Shown piece after piece: positions 1 to 6,443 of a stretch of 11,254 bases of DNA. The notes beneath the pieces are model-generated. The model worked only from the letters and a program-made list of their open reading frames with translations. It was not told where the DNA came from and did not search any database. This stretch comes from an uncultured Clostridia bacterium (lineage in GTDB: Bacteria; Bacillota; Clostridia; Christensenellales; UBA3700), in assembly GCA_947176975.1 (NCBI GenBank), contig CAMWSW010000016.1, positions 1 through 11,254 of the forward strand, written 5' to 3'. The position numbers and the translations under genes are program-made. Each line of letters starts with the position of its first letter. Within the stretch, counting starts at the first letter, position 1.

Positions 1-741
1 ACGTCTTTTGCGGCGGTAATCACCAATTCGCAGACGAACGAGACTTACGCAATCAACGATCACGCGCTCATTCCCGAGTACGCATTGCTTGACGCGACTT
101 TGACAACGGGACTTCCTCAACATATCACTTCTACGACGGGTATGGACGCGTTGACTCACGCAGTAGAGGCGTATATCGGCAAGGGTAATACAAAGCAGAC
201 CAAAGCCGACGCGGAGAAGGCTGTCAAGTTGATATTCGACAACCTCGTTACGGCGTACAACGACGGCAAAAACCTTGAGGCAAGAGAGAATATGCTCAAG
301 GGCGCGTTCTATGGCGGCGCGGCGTTTACAAGAGCGTACGTAGGTTACGTTCACGCAATGGCGCATACGATGGGCGGTTTTTATCACACTCCGCACGGAC
401 TTGCCAATTCCGTAATCTTGCCGCATATACTCGAGTGGTTTGGAAGCAGTATTTACAAGAGACTTGCCAAGCTTGCGGATATCGTCGGCATTGAGGGCGA
501 AAGCGCAGAGGTAAAGGCAAAGAAGTTTATCCAAGCCATCAAGGATATGAATAAGGCTATGAATATCCCCGAGAAGATTGAGGGAGTAGTCGAAGAAAAA
601 GACTTGCCTACAATGGTTGACAGAGCGTACGCAGAGGCGCATCCGCTTTATCCCGTACCAAAGTTTATGAGCAAAAAAGACCTCGAGGCTATGTTCAGAA
701 AGGTTTGTCCGCCCAAGAGCGAGCAAAACGAGCAAGCTTAA
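1..741 (+). CDS. Iron-containing (type III) alcohol dehydrogenase, 3' part
   Basis: The reading frame is open from the first base, so the N-terminal NAD-binding part lies outside the window; 246 residues remain, against about 380-390 for the family. The visible part is the helical metal-binding domain. In residues of this fragment, GMDALTHAVEAY (48-59) is the classic family signature, and the four metal ligands expected from FucO-type enzymes are present: D49, H53, H118 (in YVHAMAH) and H132 (in TPHG). These cytosolic enzymes use NAD(P)H and usually Fe2+ to interconvert alcohols and aldehydes or ketones in fermentation. The C-terminal HPLYPVPKFM stretch also resembles clostridial members. Substrate cannot be told from sequence. 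The stop is 3 bp before the thiamine pyrophosphokinase start, so the two are probably cotranscribed. Family call is very secure. Confidence 0.95.
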   Translation, partial: TSFAAVITNSQTNETYAINDHALIPEYALLDATLTTGLPQHITSTTGMDALTHAVEAYIGKGNTKQTKADAEKAVKLIFDNLVTAYNDGKNLEARENMLKGAFYGGAAFTRAYVGYVHAMAHTMGGFYHTPHGLANSVILPHILEWFGSSIYKRLAKLADIVGIEGESAEVKAKKFIQAIKDMNKAMNIPEKIEGVVEEKDLPTMVDRAYAEAHPLYPVPKFMSKKDLEAMFRKVCPPKSEQNEQA

Positions 742-744
742 TAT

Positions 745-1356
745 ATGAGATGTATTCTCGTTGGCAGCGGAGAATTTTGCTCCGATAAGTTTTGCGTCGA
801 CGCGCAAGACTTCGTAATTGCCGTTGACGGCGGTTACGGATATATCAAAGATTTATGCCAAGTAGATTTGGCAGTTGGCGATTTCGATTCCCTTGGGTAT
901 ATTCCCGAGGGAATTGCTACTTTGCGACACGACCCAATCAAGGACTATACCGATATGTATCTTGCCTTTGAAGAGGCGTACAAAAGAGGATACGACGAAT
1001 TTACAGTATACGGAGCGTTGGGCGGAAGACTCGACCACACTCTTGCCAATATTCAATGCGCTTACGACTTTGCGAAAAGGGGAGTGAAAGTGATGCTCAT
1101 TGGCAAAGACTGCATTGCGGAAGTCGTGACGGGCAAAAAGATAATTCGCGGGAGCAAAGGGCAGACCTTTTCGCTTTTCGCCTTTGACAAAGCCGGCGGA
1201 GTATATATCAGAAACGGCAAATACCCTTTGACGGACGCAACGCTTGTCAATACTTTTCCGCTTGGAGTGAGCAATGAATTGTTAGGCGGCGACTGCGAAA
1301 TAGAAGTAAGGGACGGCTACGTTTTGTTAATAAGGAATTGTGTATGCAAAAGATAG
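745..1356 (+). CDS. thiN: Thiamine pyrophosphokinase
   Basis: This 203-residue protein has the full length and motif set of bacterial thiamine pyrophosphokinase, which transfers pyrophosphate from ATP to thiamine to make the cofactor TPP in the cytosol. Visible motifs are AVDGG (26-30), GDFDS (45-49), KDYTD (66-70), GALGGRLDH (90-98) and GVSNE (174-178), which together form the ATP/Mg and thiamine sites. No Shine-Dalgarno is evident before the ATG, and the upstream alcohol dehydrogenase stops only 3 bp away, so translation is probably coupled. No TPP riboswitch is visible. In many Firmicutes thiN sits next to rsgA and rpe; here its upstream neighbour is a fermentation enzyme instead. Identity is secure from the motifs. 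Confidence 0.95.
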   Translation: MRCILVGSGEFCSDKFCVDAQDFVIAVDGGYGYIKDLCQVDLAVGDFDSLGYIPEGIATLRHDPIKDYTDMYLAFEEAYKRGYDEFTVYGALGGRLDHTLANIQCAYDFAKRGVKVMLIGKDCIAEVVTGKKIIRGSKGQTFSLFAFDKAGGVYIRNGKYPLTDATLVNTFPLGVSNELLGGDCEIEVRDGYVLLIRNCVCKR

Positions 1357-1994
1357 TATTTTTTGATTTAGACGGCACTGTGCTCGACACTCTTCCCGAC
1401 CTTGCAAAGTCGGCGAATTACGCTTTGAATGAGCTAGGCTATCCCACGCAGAACGCAGAAACCGTGCGTATGGCAATAGGTCATGGCATACGTAATTTGC
1501 TCAAGGAACTTATGCATTGTACAGACGAAGAGGAATTAGAGAAGTGCAGAGAGATATTCAAGGACTATTACGACGCGCACAAAGCAGACACCACAAAGCC
1601 GTTCGACGGAATTTTGGAGATGTTGCAAGAACTGAAAAATGACGGCTACAAGCTCGTGTTGATTTCCAATAAATACGACGGCGCGACAAAGGACTTGGCA
1701 AAGCGATTTTTCGGAGATATATTCGACGCAGTGTACGGCTCTCGCGACGATATCCCCGCCAAGCCCAACAGAGATTTGTTTGACCTTGCCTGCAAAGAAC
1801 ACGGCTTTTTACAAGACGGCATAATATATGTAGGCGACAGCGAAGTGGATTGCGACTTTGCAAGAAATTGCGGTATGATTTTGATTTCCGTCAATTGGGG
1901 ATTCAGAACTCGCGATCAACTTGTCGAAGCGGGAGCGGAAATAATAGTAAGTTCACCCAAGGATTTATACGATACGATAATACAGTTGAATTAA
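1344..1994 (+). CDS. HAD-superfamily phosphatase, phosphoglycolate phosphatase-like
   Basis: A 216-residue HAD subfamily IA hydrolase, the usual length for Gph/PpaX-type phosphatases. Motif I is FFDLDGTVLDT, with nucleophile D8 and acid/base D10. Motif II is LISNK (S108), motif III is K140 in AKPNRDLF, and motif IV is GDSEVD (D165 and D169). A helical cap of about residues 15-85 follows motif I. I chose ATG 1344 because AAGGAA at 1332-1337 is 6 nt upstream; a TTG at 1338 abuts that site and is too close. The start lies inside thiN (13-bp overlap), so the two are translationally coupled. The substrate could be phosphoglycolate, pyrophosphate or another small phosphoester; coupling to thiN leaves thiamine monophosphate as a speculative option. 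The family is certain and the substrate unknown. Confidence 0.92.
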   Translation: MQKIVFFDLDGTVLDTLPDLAKSANYALNELGYPTQNAETVRMAIGHGIRNLLKELMHCTDEEELEKCREIFKDYYDAHKADTTKPFDGILEMLQELKNDGYKLVLISNKYDGATKDLAKRFFGDIFDAVYGSRDDIPAKPNRDLFDLACKEHGFLQDGIIYVGDSEVDCDFARNCGMILISVNWGFRTRDQLVEAGAEIIVSSPKDLYDTIIQLN

Positions 1995-2024
1995 GATAAA
2001 ATGGATTTTTTGTGAGGGATATTT

Positions 2025-2624
2025 ATGAATTTAAAAGAGTTTAAGTGGACAAGGCAGCCGCAAGATTATGTTATTGGAAATGACAAAATCGAAATAATTA
2101 CAAAGCCTAATACGGATTTGTGGCAAAGGACGTATTACCATTTCCGAAACGACAACGCGCCTGTGTTGCAAATTGAGACGGATGAAGAATATTTCAGCTT
2201 CGTTGTCAAGACTCAATTTGATGAAAGCAAACGCAGATTCGATCAATGCGGTATCGTAATGTATTTGGATAGTGAGAATTGGTTGAAAGCCTCTGTCGAA
2301 TATGAAAACAGCAAATATCAACATTTGGGGAGCGTAGTGACAAACGACGGATATTCCGATTGGGCTACGACCGTAATAGACGCTTCGGTAAAATCGATGT
2401 GGTATAGGCTGAGCCGTAGAGAAGACGATTATTGCATCGAAAGCTCGACGGACGGAATCACGTTTAATCAAATGCGTATCTGCCATATGCATAAAGGAAA
2501 AGGAAGAATAAAATTCGGCATTTACGCTTGTTCTCCCGAAGAGTCTTCTTTTAAAGCGGTATTTTCCGATTTGCAGATAATGGAATGTCAATGGAAAGCG
2601 CATGACGGACAACAGCCCGACTGA
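2025..2624 (+). CDS. DUF1349 protein (concanavalin A-like beta-sandwich)
   Basis: This 199-residue protein matches the DUF1349 family, relatives of yeast Ree1, which have a concanavalin/LamG-like jelly-roll fold. Recognisable family features are KPNTDLWQRTYY (27-38), the strand-turn CGIVMYLDSENWLK (75-88), SDWAT (111-115), YRLSRREDDY (127-136), an STDGITFNQMR segment (141-151) and GIYACSP (165-171). There is no signal peptide or membrane segment, so it is probably cytosolic. The fold suggests carbohydrate or small-ligand binding, but no enzymatic role is established for bacterial members. GAGGGA at 2014-2019, 5 nt from the ATG, is a good ribosome binding site. It follows the HAD gene by 30 bp with no terminator between, so it may be the last gene of the upstream operon. 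A reverse-strand open frame across it is a shadow. Confidence 0.85.
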   Translation: MNLKEFKWTRQPQDYVIGNDKIEIITKPNTDLWQRTYYHFRNDNAPVLQIETDEEYFSFVVKTQFDESKRRFDQCGIVMYLDSENWLKASVEYENSKYQHLGSVVTNDGYSDWATTVIDASVKSMWYRLSRREDDYCIESSTDGITFNQMRICHMHKGKGRIKFGIYACSPEESSFKAVFSDLQIMECQWKAHDGQQPD

Positions 2625-2652
2625 TTGCAAAAATAAAAATTTTTTCCCTTTG

Positions 2653-2691
2653 AGTATATTGGCGGTTCTTTGGCGCGGCTAATGATAAAAT
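2653..2691 (+). promoter_or_regulatory. Candidate activated promoter: 11-bp-periodic TTGGC repeats plus extended -10
   Basis: Two 11-mers, AGTATATTGGC (2653-2663) and GGTTCTTTGGC (2664-2674), lie end to end and share the core T-x3-TTGGC. After 11 bp comes TAAAAT (2686-2691), preceded by TGA, giving an extended -10 of TGATAAAAT. No -35 at normal spacing is seen. The layout closely mimics the kinase/VanW intergenic site, where exact 11-bp repeats sit 10 bp from TATAAT. Transcription would start near 2698 and give a leader of about 43 nt before ATG 2741. Promoter activity and regulator identity are inferred. Confidence 0.45.
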
Positions 2692-2725
2692 TTTCTTGAT
2701 AAACCGAAAGGAATAAATTTTATCA
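2683..2725. repeat. Perfect 11-bp inverted repeat between the -10 and the ribosome binding site
   Basis: TGATAAAATTT (2683-2693) and AAATTTTATCA (2715-2725) are exact reverse complements separated by 21 nt. The left arm contains the candidate -10, and the right arm runs into the first A of the AGGAG Shine-Dalgarno (2725-2729). If transcription starts near 2698 the left arm would not be in the RNA, which favours a DNA operator over an RNA hairpin. If an upstream promoter reads through, the hairpin could hide the ribosome binding site. It is A/T-rich, so chance is possible. Confidence 0.5.
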
Positions 2726-2740
2726 GGAGAATGAATTACT

Positions 2741-3709
2741 ATGGCAGCACAGAAAAAAACTATCAACGTCAATGAGTTTTACTCGAATACTTTGCAAGAT
2801 TACGTCGCTAATTTACAAAAAGTCAAGCCGGAAGCGGGTAAGCCTCTTATAGTAAAGGCTAACACGACTGAGGAGTCTGCTTTGAATGCAGTGGAAAAAA
2901 TAATAAAAGGCAACGATAAAGATAAAAAGTTTAATAGACAATTATTGAAAATGGCGGCTAAAAAGGGAATAACGCCTACGGTAAAGAAAGTCTATCAAAA
3001 CGTACTCGTAACCTTTTTTAAAACTAATACGGTGGAGTACGATTACCGTTACAGTTACAACGGCAATATAATCAACATAAGCCCAAAGAAAATAGCAATC
3101 AACGAAGGTCATGCGGAGTTTTCTTCTGCGACTCAATGCTACGTAGGCGAAGTCAATGAAGTTTATCCATTTTCATATCCATGGGAAAAAGTCACTGACG
3201 ATATGCTGACGGATGAAATCCAGTCGGGCTACGTAATCGCCAACGTCAACGCAAAAGATTACGAAAAAGATTCAAAAGAAAGCATGAGACAGTACAACGA
3301 AAAACTCAATAAGTGGGTTAATGAATTCGAACAAGAAAGACTTGGCGCAGGACGCTCAATGTACGACGTGACGATCTACGATAAAGATTACGATTATAAC
3401 GAATTAGTTTTGCTTGTTCCGTTTATATTGGTGTCGTATGATTTGGGAAATTCGATAGTAACTTTTCCGGTATGCGCAATTACGGGCAACGTTGAGACGC
3501 CGCTTCTTAACAATCCGGCAGCCAGATTCGAATACGACGAAAGCGCTCTTCCGCCTTCTTTCAGCATAGTTTTGTGCCTTGTTGCGTCGGTATGTATGAT
3601 TGTACTTGGTGGCGTGCTATATACATTATTCTTTATAAGCAGAAAGATCTCGGCAAAATCAAAGAGTTTGAATGGATATACCATTGACGAATTGAAAAAG
3701 TTGCTGTAA
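2741..3709 (+). CDS. Single-pass membrane protein of unknown function
   Basis: I do not recognise a family for this 322-residue protein. The first ~90 residues are polar and lysine-rich (for example KGNDKDKKF) with no signal peptide. Residues 95-265 are mixed and rich in Tyr, Asp and Asn, including KDYEKDSKESMRQYNEKLNK, a charged probable helix near 172-191. One strong membrane helix spans about 274-299 (SFSIVLCLVASVCMIVLGGV onward), followed by a basic tail with RKISAKSKS. This gives a C-terminally anchored layout whose orientation I cannot settle: the basic tail suggests the tail is cytosolic, which would leave a large N-terminal domain outside without an obvious signal. ATG 2741 is chosen because AGGAG (2725-2729) precedes it; an out-of-frame ATG at 2731 leads nowhere. 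It ends 10 bp from the convergent response regulator and carries promoter repeats like those of the kinase operon, so it may be a target of that system. Confidence 0.8.
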   Translation: MAAQKKTINVNEFYSNTLQDYVANLQKVKPEAGKPLIVKANTTEESALNAVEKIIKGNDKDKKFNRQLLKMAAKKGITPTVKKVYQNVLVTFFKTNTVEYDYRYSYNGNIINISPKKIAINEGHAEFSSATQCYVGEVNEVYPFSYPWEKVTDDMLTDEIQSGYVIANVNAKDYEKDSKESMRQYNEKLNKWVNEFEQERLGAGRSMYDVTIYDKDYDYNELVLLVPFILVSYDLGNSIVTFPVCAITGNVETPLLNNPAARFEYDESALPPSFSIVLCLVASVCMIVLGGVLYTLFFISRKISAKSKSLNGYTIDELKKLL

Positions 3710-3719
3710 TTTGCGTGAA

Positions 3720-4499
3720 TTATTTTTTCATTTGTTCAAGCATTGCCTCAGTCACGATTGACCAATCGTACTGGGGCATATATCTTCCCGAGAAAACTCC
3801 GCCGTTTTTTACGAATTCCCACATATCGCAAGTCGCGGCCTTCGTATTGATGACGGCGCGGCCGCGTCCAAATTCCACGAGCTCTTCCGCGCCTATTGAT
3901 TTGAGAGTCAATCTCAATCTGCATACCGCGTCGCGATAAAGTCTTTTGCCAAGGTCGACGTTTTTGTCCGCCCATAAGTTGCCTATCGCCGTATCCATCG
4001 TCACGTATGAGCCTTGAGCGTCGGTCAATAGGGCAAGCAACTCCTTTGATTTGCGGGAAGAAAAGTTGACGGCAACGCCGTTTGCAAACAAGTCAAACGC
4101 GTCAAAGGTGCGCAAAAAGAGTTTTGGACATGACGATTGGGTATTGAGAGAAGCAAGCAAAGACCTAATACTTTCTGCGCTGAAAGGCTTGTGGCAAAAG
4201 GCTGCGACTTTTCCGCCGAGACGCTCTGATATGGCTTTTTCGTCTTTAGCAAAAGCGCTGATGAAGACTATTTTGATATTGGGATTCAAATCAAGCATAC
4301 GGGAAGCAAGTTCGATGCCGTCTATCTCGGGCATCTTTATATCCAAGAATGCGACGTCGACGGTGTTGATTCTCACGTATTCCAGCGCGGCGCGCGGAGA
4401 ATTCATGAACATTTTGCAATCTACGTTCATGTCGTCAACTACGTTGGGAAGAAAGGTGCATAATGCCGAGAGTTCGTCGTCTACGACGATAATTTTCAT
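3720..4499 (-). CDS. Two-component response regulator, receiver plus SARP/OmpR-type winged helix
   Basis: This 259-residue protein starts with a CheY-like receiver (about 1-120): acidic pair D7/D8, phosphoacceptor D53 in FLDIKMPEIDGIEL, S81 and K104 in CHKPFS. Residues about 130-220 form a winged-helix DNA-binding domain of the SARP/OmpR class, with FDLFANGVAVNFSSRKSKELLALLTD and then NLWADKNVDLGKRLYRDAVCRLRLTL. This arrangement fits COG3947 regulators, except that those normally carry a further BTAD helical domain; only about 40 residues follow here, so this is a short version. GGAG (4507-4510 on this strand) lies 7 nt before the ATG, and the kinase stop is 4 bp upstream, so kinase and regulator form one operon. 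It probably binds DNA repeats with an 11-bp period; the tandem repeat before the kinase gene is the obvious candidate. Targets are inferred. Confidence 0.92.
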   Translation of the reverse strand: MKIIVVDDELSALCTFLPNVVDDMNVDCKMFMNSPRAALEYVRINTVDVAFLDIKMPEIDGIELASRMLDLNPNIKIVFISAFAKDEKAISERLGGKVAAFCHKPFSAESIRSLLASLNTQSSCPKLFLRTFDAFDLFANGVAVNFSSRKSKELLALLTDAQGSYVTMDTAIGNLWADKNVDLGKRLYRDAVCRLRLTLKSIGAEELVEFGRGRAVINTKAATCDMWEFVKNGGVFSGRYMPQYDWSIVTEAMLEQMKK

Positions 4500-4503
4500 T
4501 GTT

Positions 4504-6360
4504 TTACTCCAAAGGTATTTTTATAGTTACTTGCGTTCCGCAGTTAGGCTTGCTTGTGATTTCCATCTGCGCGTTTATCAATTCAAATCTTTTTTGAGTA
4601 TTTTCTATGCCTACGCCAGAGCGGGTAGCCGTCACGTCAAAGCCGTTGCCATTGTCGCATACGGTCACAATTACGAAGTCATCGCGCTTATCGGAAGTGA
4701 GCTCAATATATCCGTCTTGTCTTTGTCTTATTCCGCTGTGCCGTATTGCGTTTTCCACTAATGGTTGAAGAGAGAGTACGGGAACGTAAAAGTCAGTATA
4801 ATTCAAGTCAAGCAACAAATTTAATTTGCCTCTTGCGCGTAAATTTTCCAGTTCAAAATAATTGAGCACGTTGCGTACCTCTTCTTCAAAGGGAATCGTG
4901 TCTTTGCTGTTGCTGTCCGTGATCAGTCTCAAGTGCTTGGCAAATTGTTCGATTGCCTTGTCGCCTTCGTCAAGTCCGTCGCGGTATCGCGCTTGAATGG
5001 CTGTGAGAGAATTGTATACGAAGTGAGGTTTGATTTGTGCTTTCAAAGCTTGATTTTTTACCGCCGACAGTTCGCATTCCAATTCGCTTGCTCTAATAGC
5101 AGTTCGGGCTGTCTTTGCCAATTTCCAAATCCATAACACGGCAAAGCACGCTAAAATTATCATCAATTCAAAAGTGAAAATAAATTCCGTGCCAAATACC
5201 AATAATCCCAGCCAGTCGCTTATCTCAAAGCAAAATACCGACATTAAGAATGCAAACAGCATACCGTTTACGCTCCATTGAATGGTCTGAGTTTTGTTGC
5301 CCAACACTATTGGTACGAGATAAGAACAGCCTATGCCAAAGAGTATAAAGGAAAACGAAGGTTCAAGCGGCGTGCCGTAAAACGCAATCGACAAGGCAGT
5401 AAATAACGTCGCAAATGCCGAAGTGACTATCACGTACGTTTTATTCAGTCTTGAGCCGTTACGCCGGAAGTGCGCTATCAATATGACGAACGTAACTATC
5501 GCAGATAGCAATTGCAATATCATAGCAGTGGGGATCGATAGAGGAATCACGTACAGCATATCTTTGCTGAAGAGGAAGTGACAATACAGCGCAATCATAA
5601 ATGCAGGCGCGGTAATATCGCGTTTGTATCTAAAGAATGCGTAAGTAAGTATGCTTATCGCCACTGCCGAGGTCGTTATGCCAAGCGCGATATAGTTGAA
5701 ACTGCGCAAGTTGGTTCCGTAAGAATTTCCCGTCTTGGAAGCGGCAAGCCAAGGCGCGGTATTGAAACCGCCCGTAGTCATTGCAGATATCTCAATTACG
5801 ATTTCAAGAGTATTGCCGTCGGTGCGATAAGGGTGGATTTCGTCGGATATGCCGGTGACTTTTGTTCCGCTTATGTCTTTAGACAGCTCTCCGCTTCGAT
5901 AATTGAGCTGTCCGTTGATAAATACTCTATATGCAAAATTGCAATACAGCCGGTATACCTTTATATCTATATCGGATTGTACGTTTTCCAACGTCAAGCG
6001 GTAAGAAGCGTAGCCCGTCTTTGGTAGTCGGTCGCCATTGAAGTTCTTGTACGTCCATAGTCCGGGGATATCTATCAATCCGTCGCAATCTCCGTCGTAT
6101 CCGTCGGTGACAATCCATTTGTTGTAAAAGAATTCCCATTTGCCGGCAAGATTGCACGCGACGTCTCTCGGCGGAATATCTATATTGGAAAAATCCGCTT
6201 TGCCGTCTTTGATTTGCGGGCTTTTGTATATCTTGGAATAGTTGCTGTTGAAGACGAAAAGTATGACGATAAATAATGCAAGAAGAGTATACATTACGAT
6301 GCAGAAAATTATTTGAGCGGTCTTTGCCGATATTTTTTTCTTTCGATTTAATACTGCCAT
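4504..6360 (-). CDS. Membrane sensor histidine kinase with extracytoplasmic jelly-roll domain (7TMR-DISM-like, LytS-type core)
   Basis: The 618-residue kinase has, in order: a basic N-terminus and membrane anchor (about 16-38); an extracytoplasmic region (about 40-215) with GKWEFFYNKW, IPGLWTYKNFNG and TGYASYRLTL, resembling the sugar-binding jelly-roll of glycoside hydrolase family 2 and 7TMR-DISM ectodomains; about seven membrane helices (218-415); a coiled linker (418-440); and a His_kinase/HATPase core. H446 in QIKPHFVYNSL is the phosphoacceptor, PLVENAIRHS (533-542) the N box, and DNGNGF (569-574) and GVGIENTQKR the G boxes. It probably senses an envelope or carbohydrate signal and phosphorylates the regulator 4 bp downstream. 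I chose ATG 6360 because AGAGAG lies 9 nt upstream and the protein then starts MAVLNRKKK; an in-frame TTG at 6408 falls inside the promoter repeats. LytS-type kinases often pair with LytTR regulators; here the partner is SARP-type. Family is certain and the ligand unknown. Confidence 0.93.
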   Translation of the reverse strand: MAVLNRKKKISAKTAQIIFCIVMYTLLALFIVILFVFNSNYSKIYKSPQIKDGKADFSNIDIPPRDVACNLAGKWEFFYNKWIVTDGYDGDCDGLIDIPGLWTYKNFNGDRLPKTGYASYRLTLENVQSDIDIKVYRLYCNFAYRVFINGQLNYRSGELSKDISGTKVTGISDEIHPYRTDGNTLEIVIEISAMTTGGFNTAPWLAASKTGNSYGTNLRSFNYIALGITTSAVAISILTYAFFRYKRDITAPAFMIALYCHFLFSKDMLYVIPLSIPTAMILQLLSAIVTFVILIAHFRRNGSRLNKTYVIVTSAFATLFTALSIAFYGTPLEPSFSFILFGIGCSYLVPIVLGNKTQTIQWSVNGMLFAFLMSVFCFEISDWLGLLVFGTEFIFTFELMIILACFAVLWIWKLAKTARTAIRASELECELSAVKNQALKAQIKPHFVYNSLTAIQARYRDGLDEGDKAIEQFAKHLRLITDSNSKDTIPFEEEVRNVLNYFELENLRARGKLNLLLDLNYTDFYVPVLSLQPLVENAIRHSGIRQRQDGYIELTSDKRDDFVIVTVCDNGNGFDVTATRSGVGIENTQKRFELINAQMEITSKPNCGTQVTIKIPLE

Positions 6361-6376
6361 ATAGTAATACTCTCTA

Positions 6377-6430
6377 ATTATATCAATATTATGCCAAAAA
6401 AGCGCCAAAAAAGCAACGTCGATTTATAAT
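6377..6430. promoter_or_regulatory. Symmetrical divergent promoter region, kinase operon (-) and VanW gene (+)
   Basis: On the minus strand TATAAT occupies 6382-6377 and is preceded by TGA, forming an extended -10. On the plus strand TATAAT occupies 6425-6430. Each is exactly 10 bp from the edge of a central tandem repeat (6393-6414), and neither has a consensus -35, as expected for promoters driven by an activator bound at the -35 position. A weakness is that the minus -10 gives a start near 6370, leaving only about 10 nt before the kinase ATG. An alternative minus promoter, TTGCTT (6416-6411) with 17 bp to CATAAT (6393-6388), would give a longer leader. Confidence 0.55.
6393..6414. repeat. 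Perfect tandem 11-bp direct repeat, candidate response-regulator binding site
   Basis: GCCAAAAAAGC occurs at 6393-6403 and again, with no gap and no mismatch, at 6404-6414. On the kinase strand it reads GCTTTTTTGGC twice. The 11-bp period, about one helical turn, places two protein copies on the same DNA face, which is how PhoB/OmpR and SARP winged-helix regulators bind. Its central position between two outward TATAAT boxes supports a regulatory role. Confidence 0.7.
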
Positions 6431-6443
6431 ATTGACAATCTGT

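Noticed and set aside
2031..2630. 199-residue minus-strand open frame opposite the DUF1349 gene
   Set aside because: The plus strand has a recognisable family and a good ribosome binding site. The reverse frame shows no domain and is explained by codon bias.
3707..3722. Bidirectional terminator between the convergent genes
   Set aside because: Only 10 bp separate the stop codons and no hairpin with a T run is visible there.
4051..4761. 236-residue plus-strand open frame across the regulator/kinase junction
   Set aside because: It overlaps two genes with clear receiver and kinase motifs and has no family features of its own.
6361..6408. Upstream TTG start extending the kinase by 16 residues
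   Set aside because: The extension MALFWHNIDIIREYYY is encoded by the promoter repeats and -10 region, while ATG 6360 has an AGAGAG site 9 nt upstream and a normal basic N-terminus.
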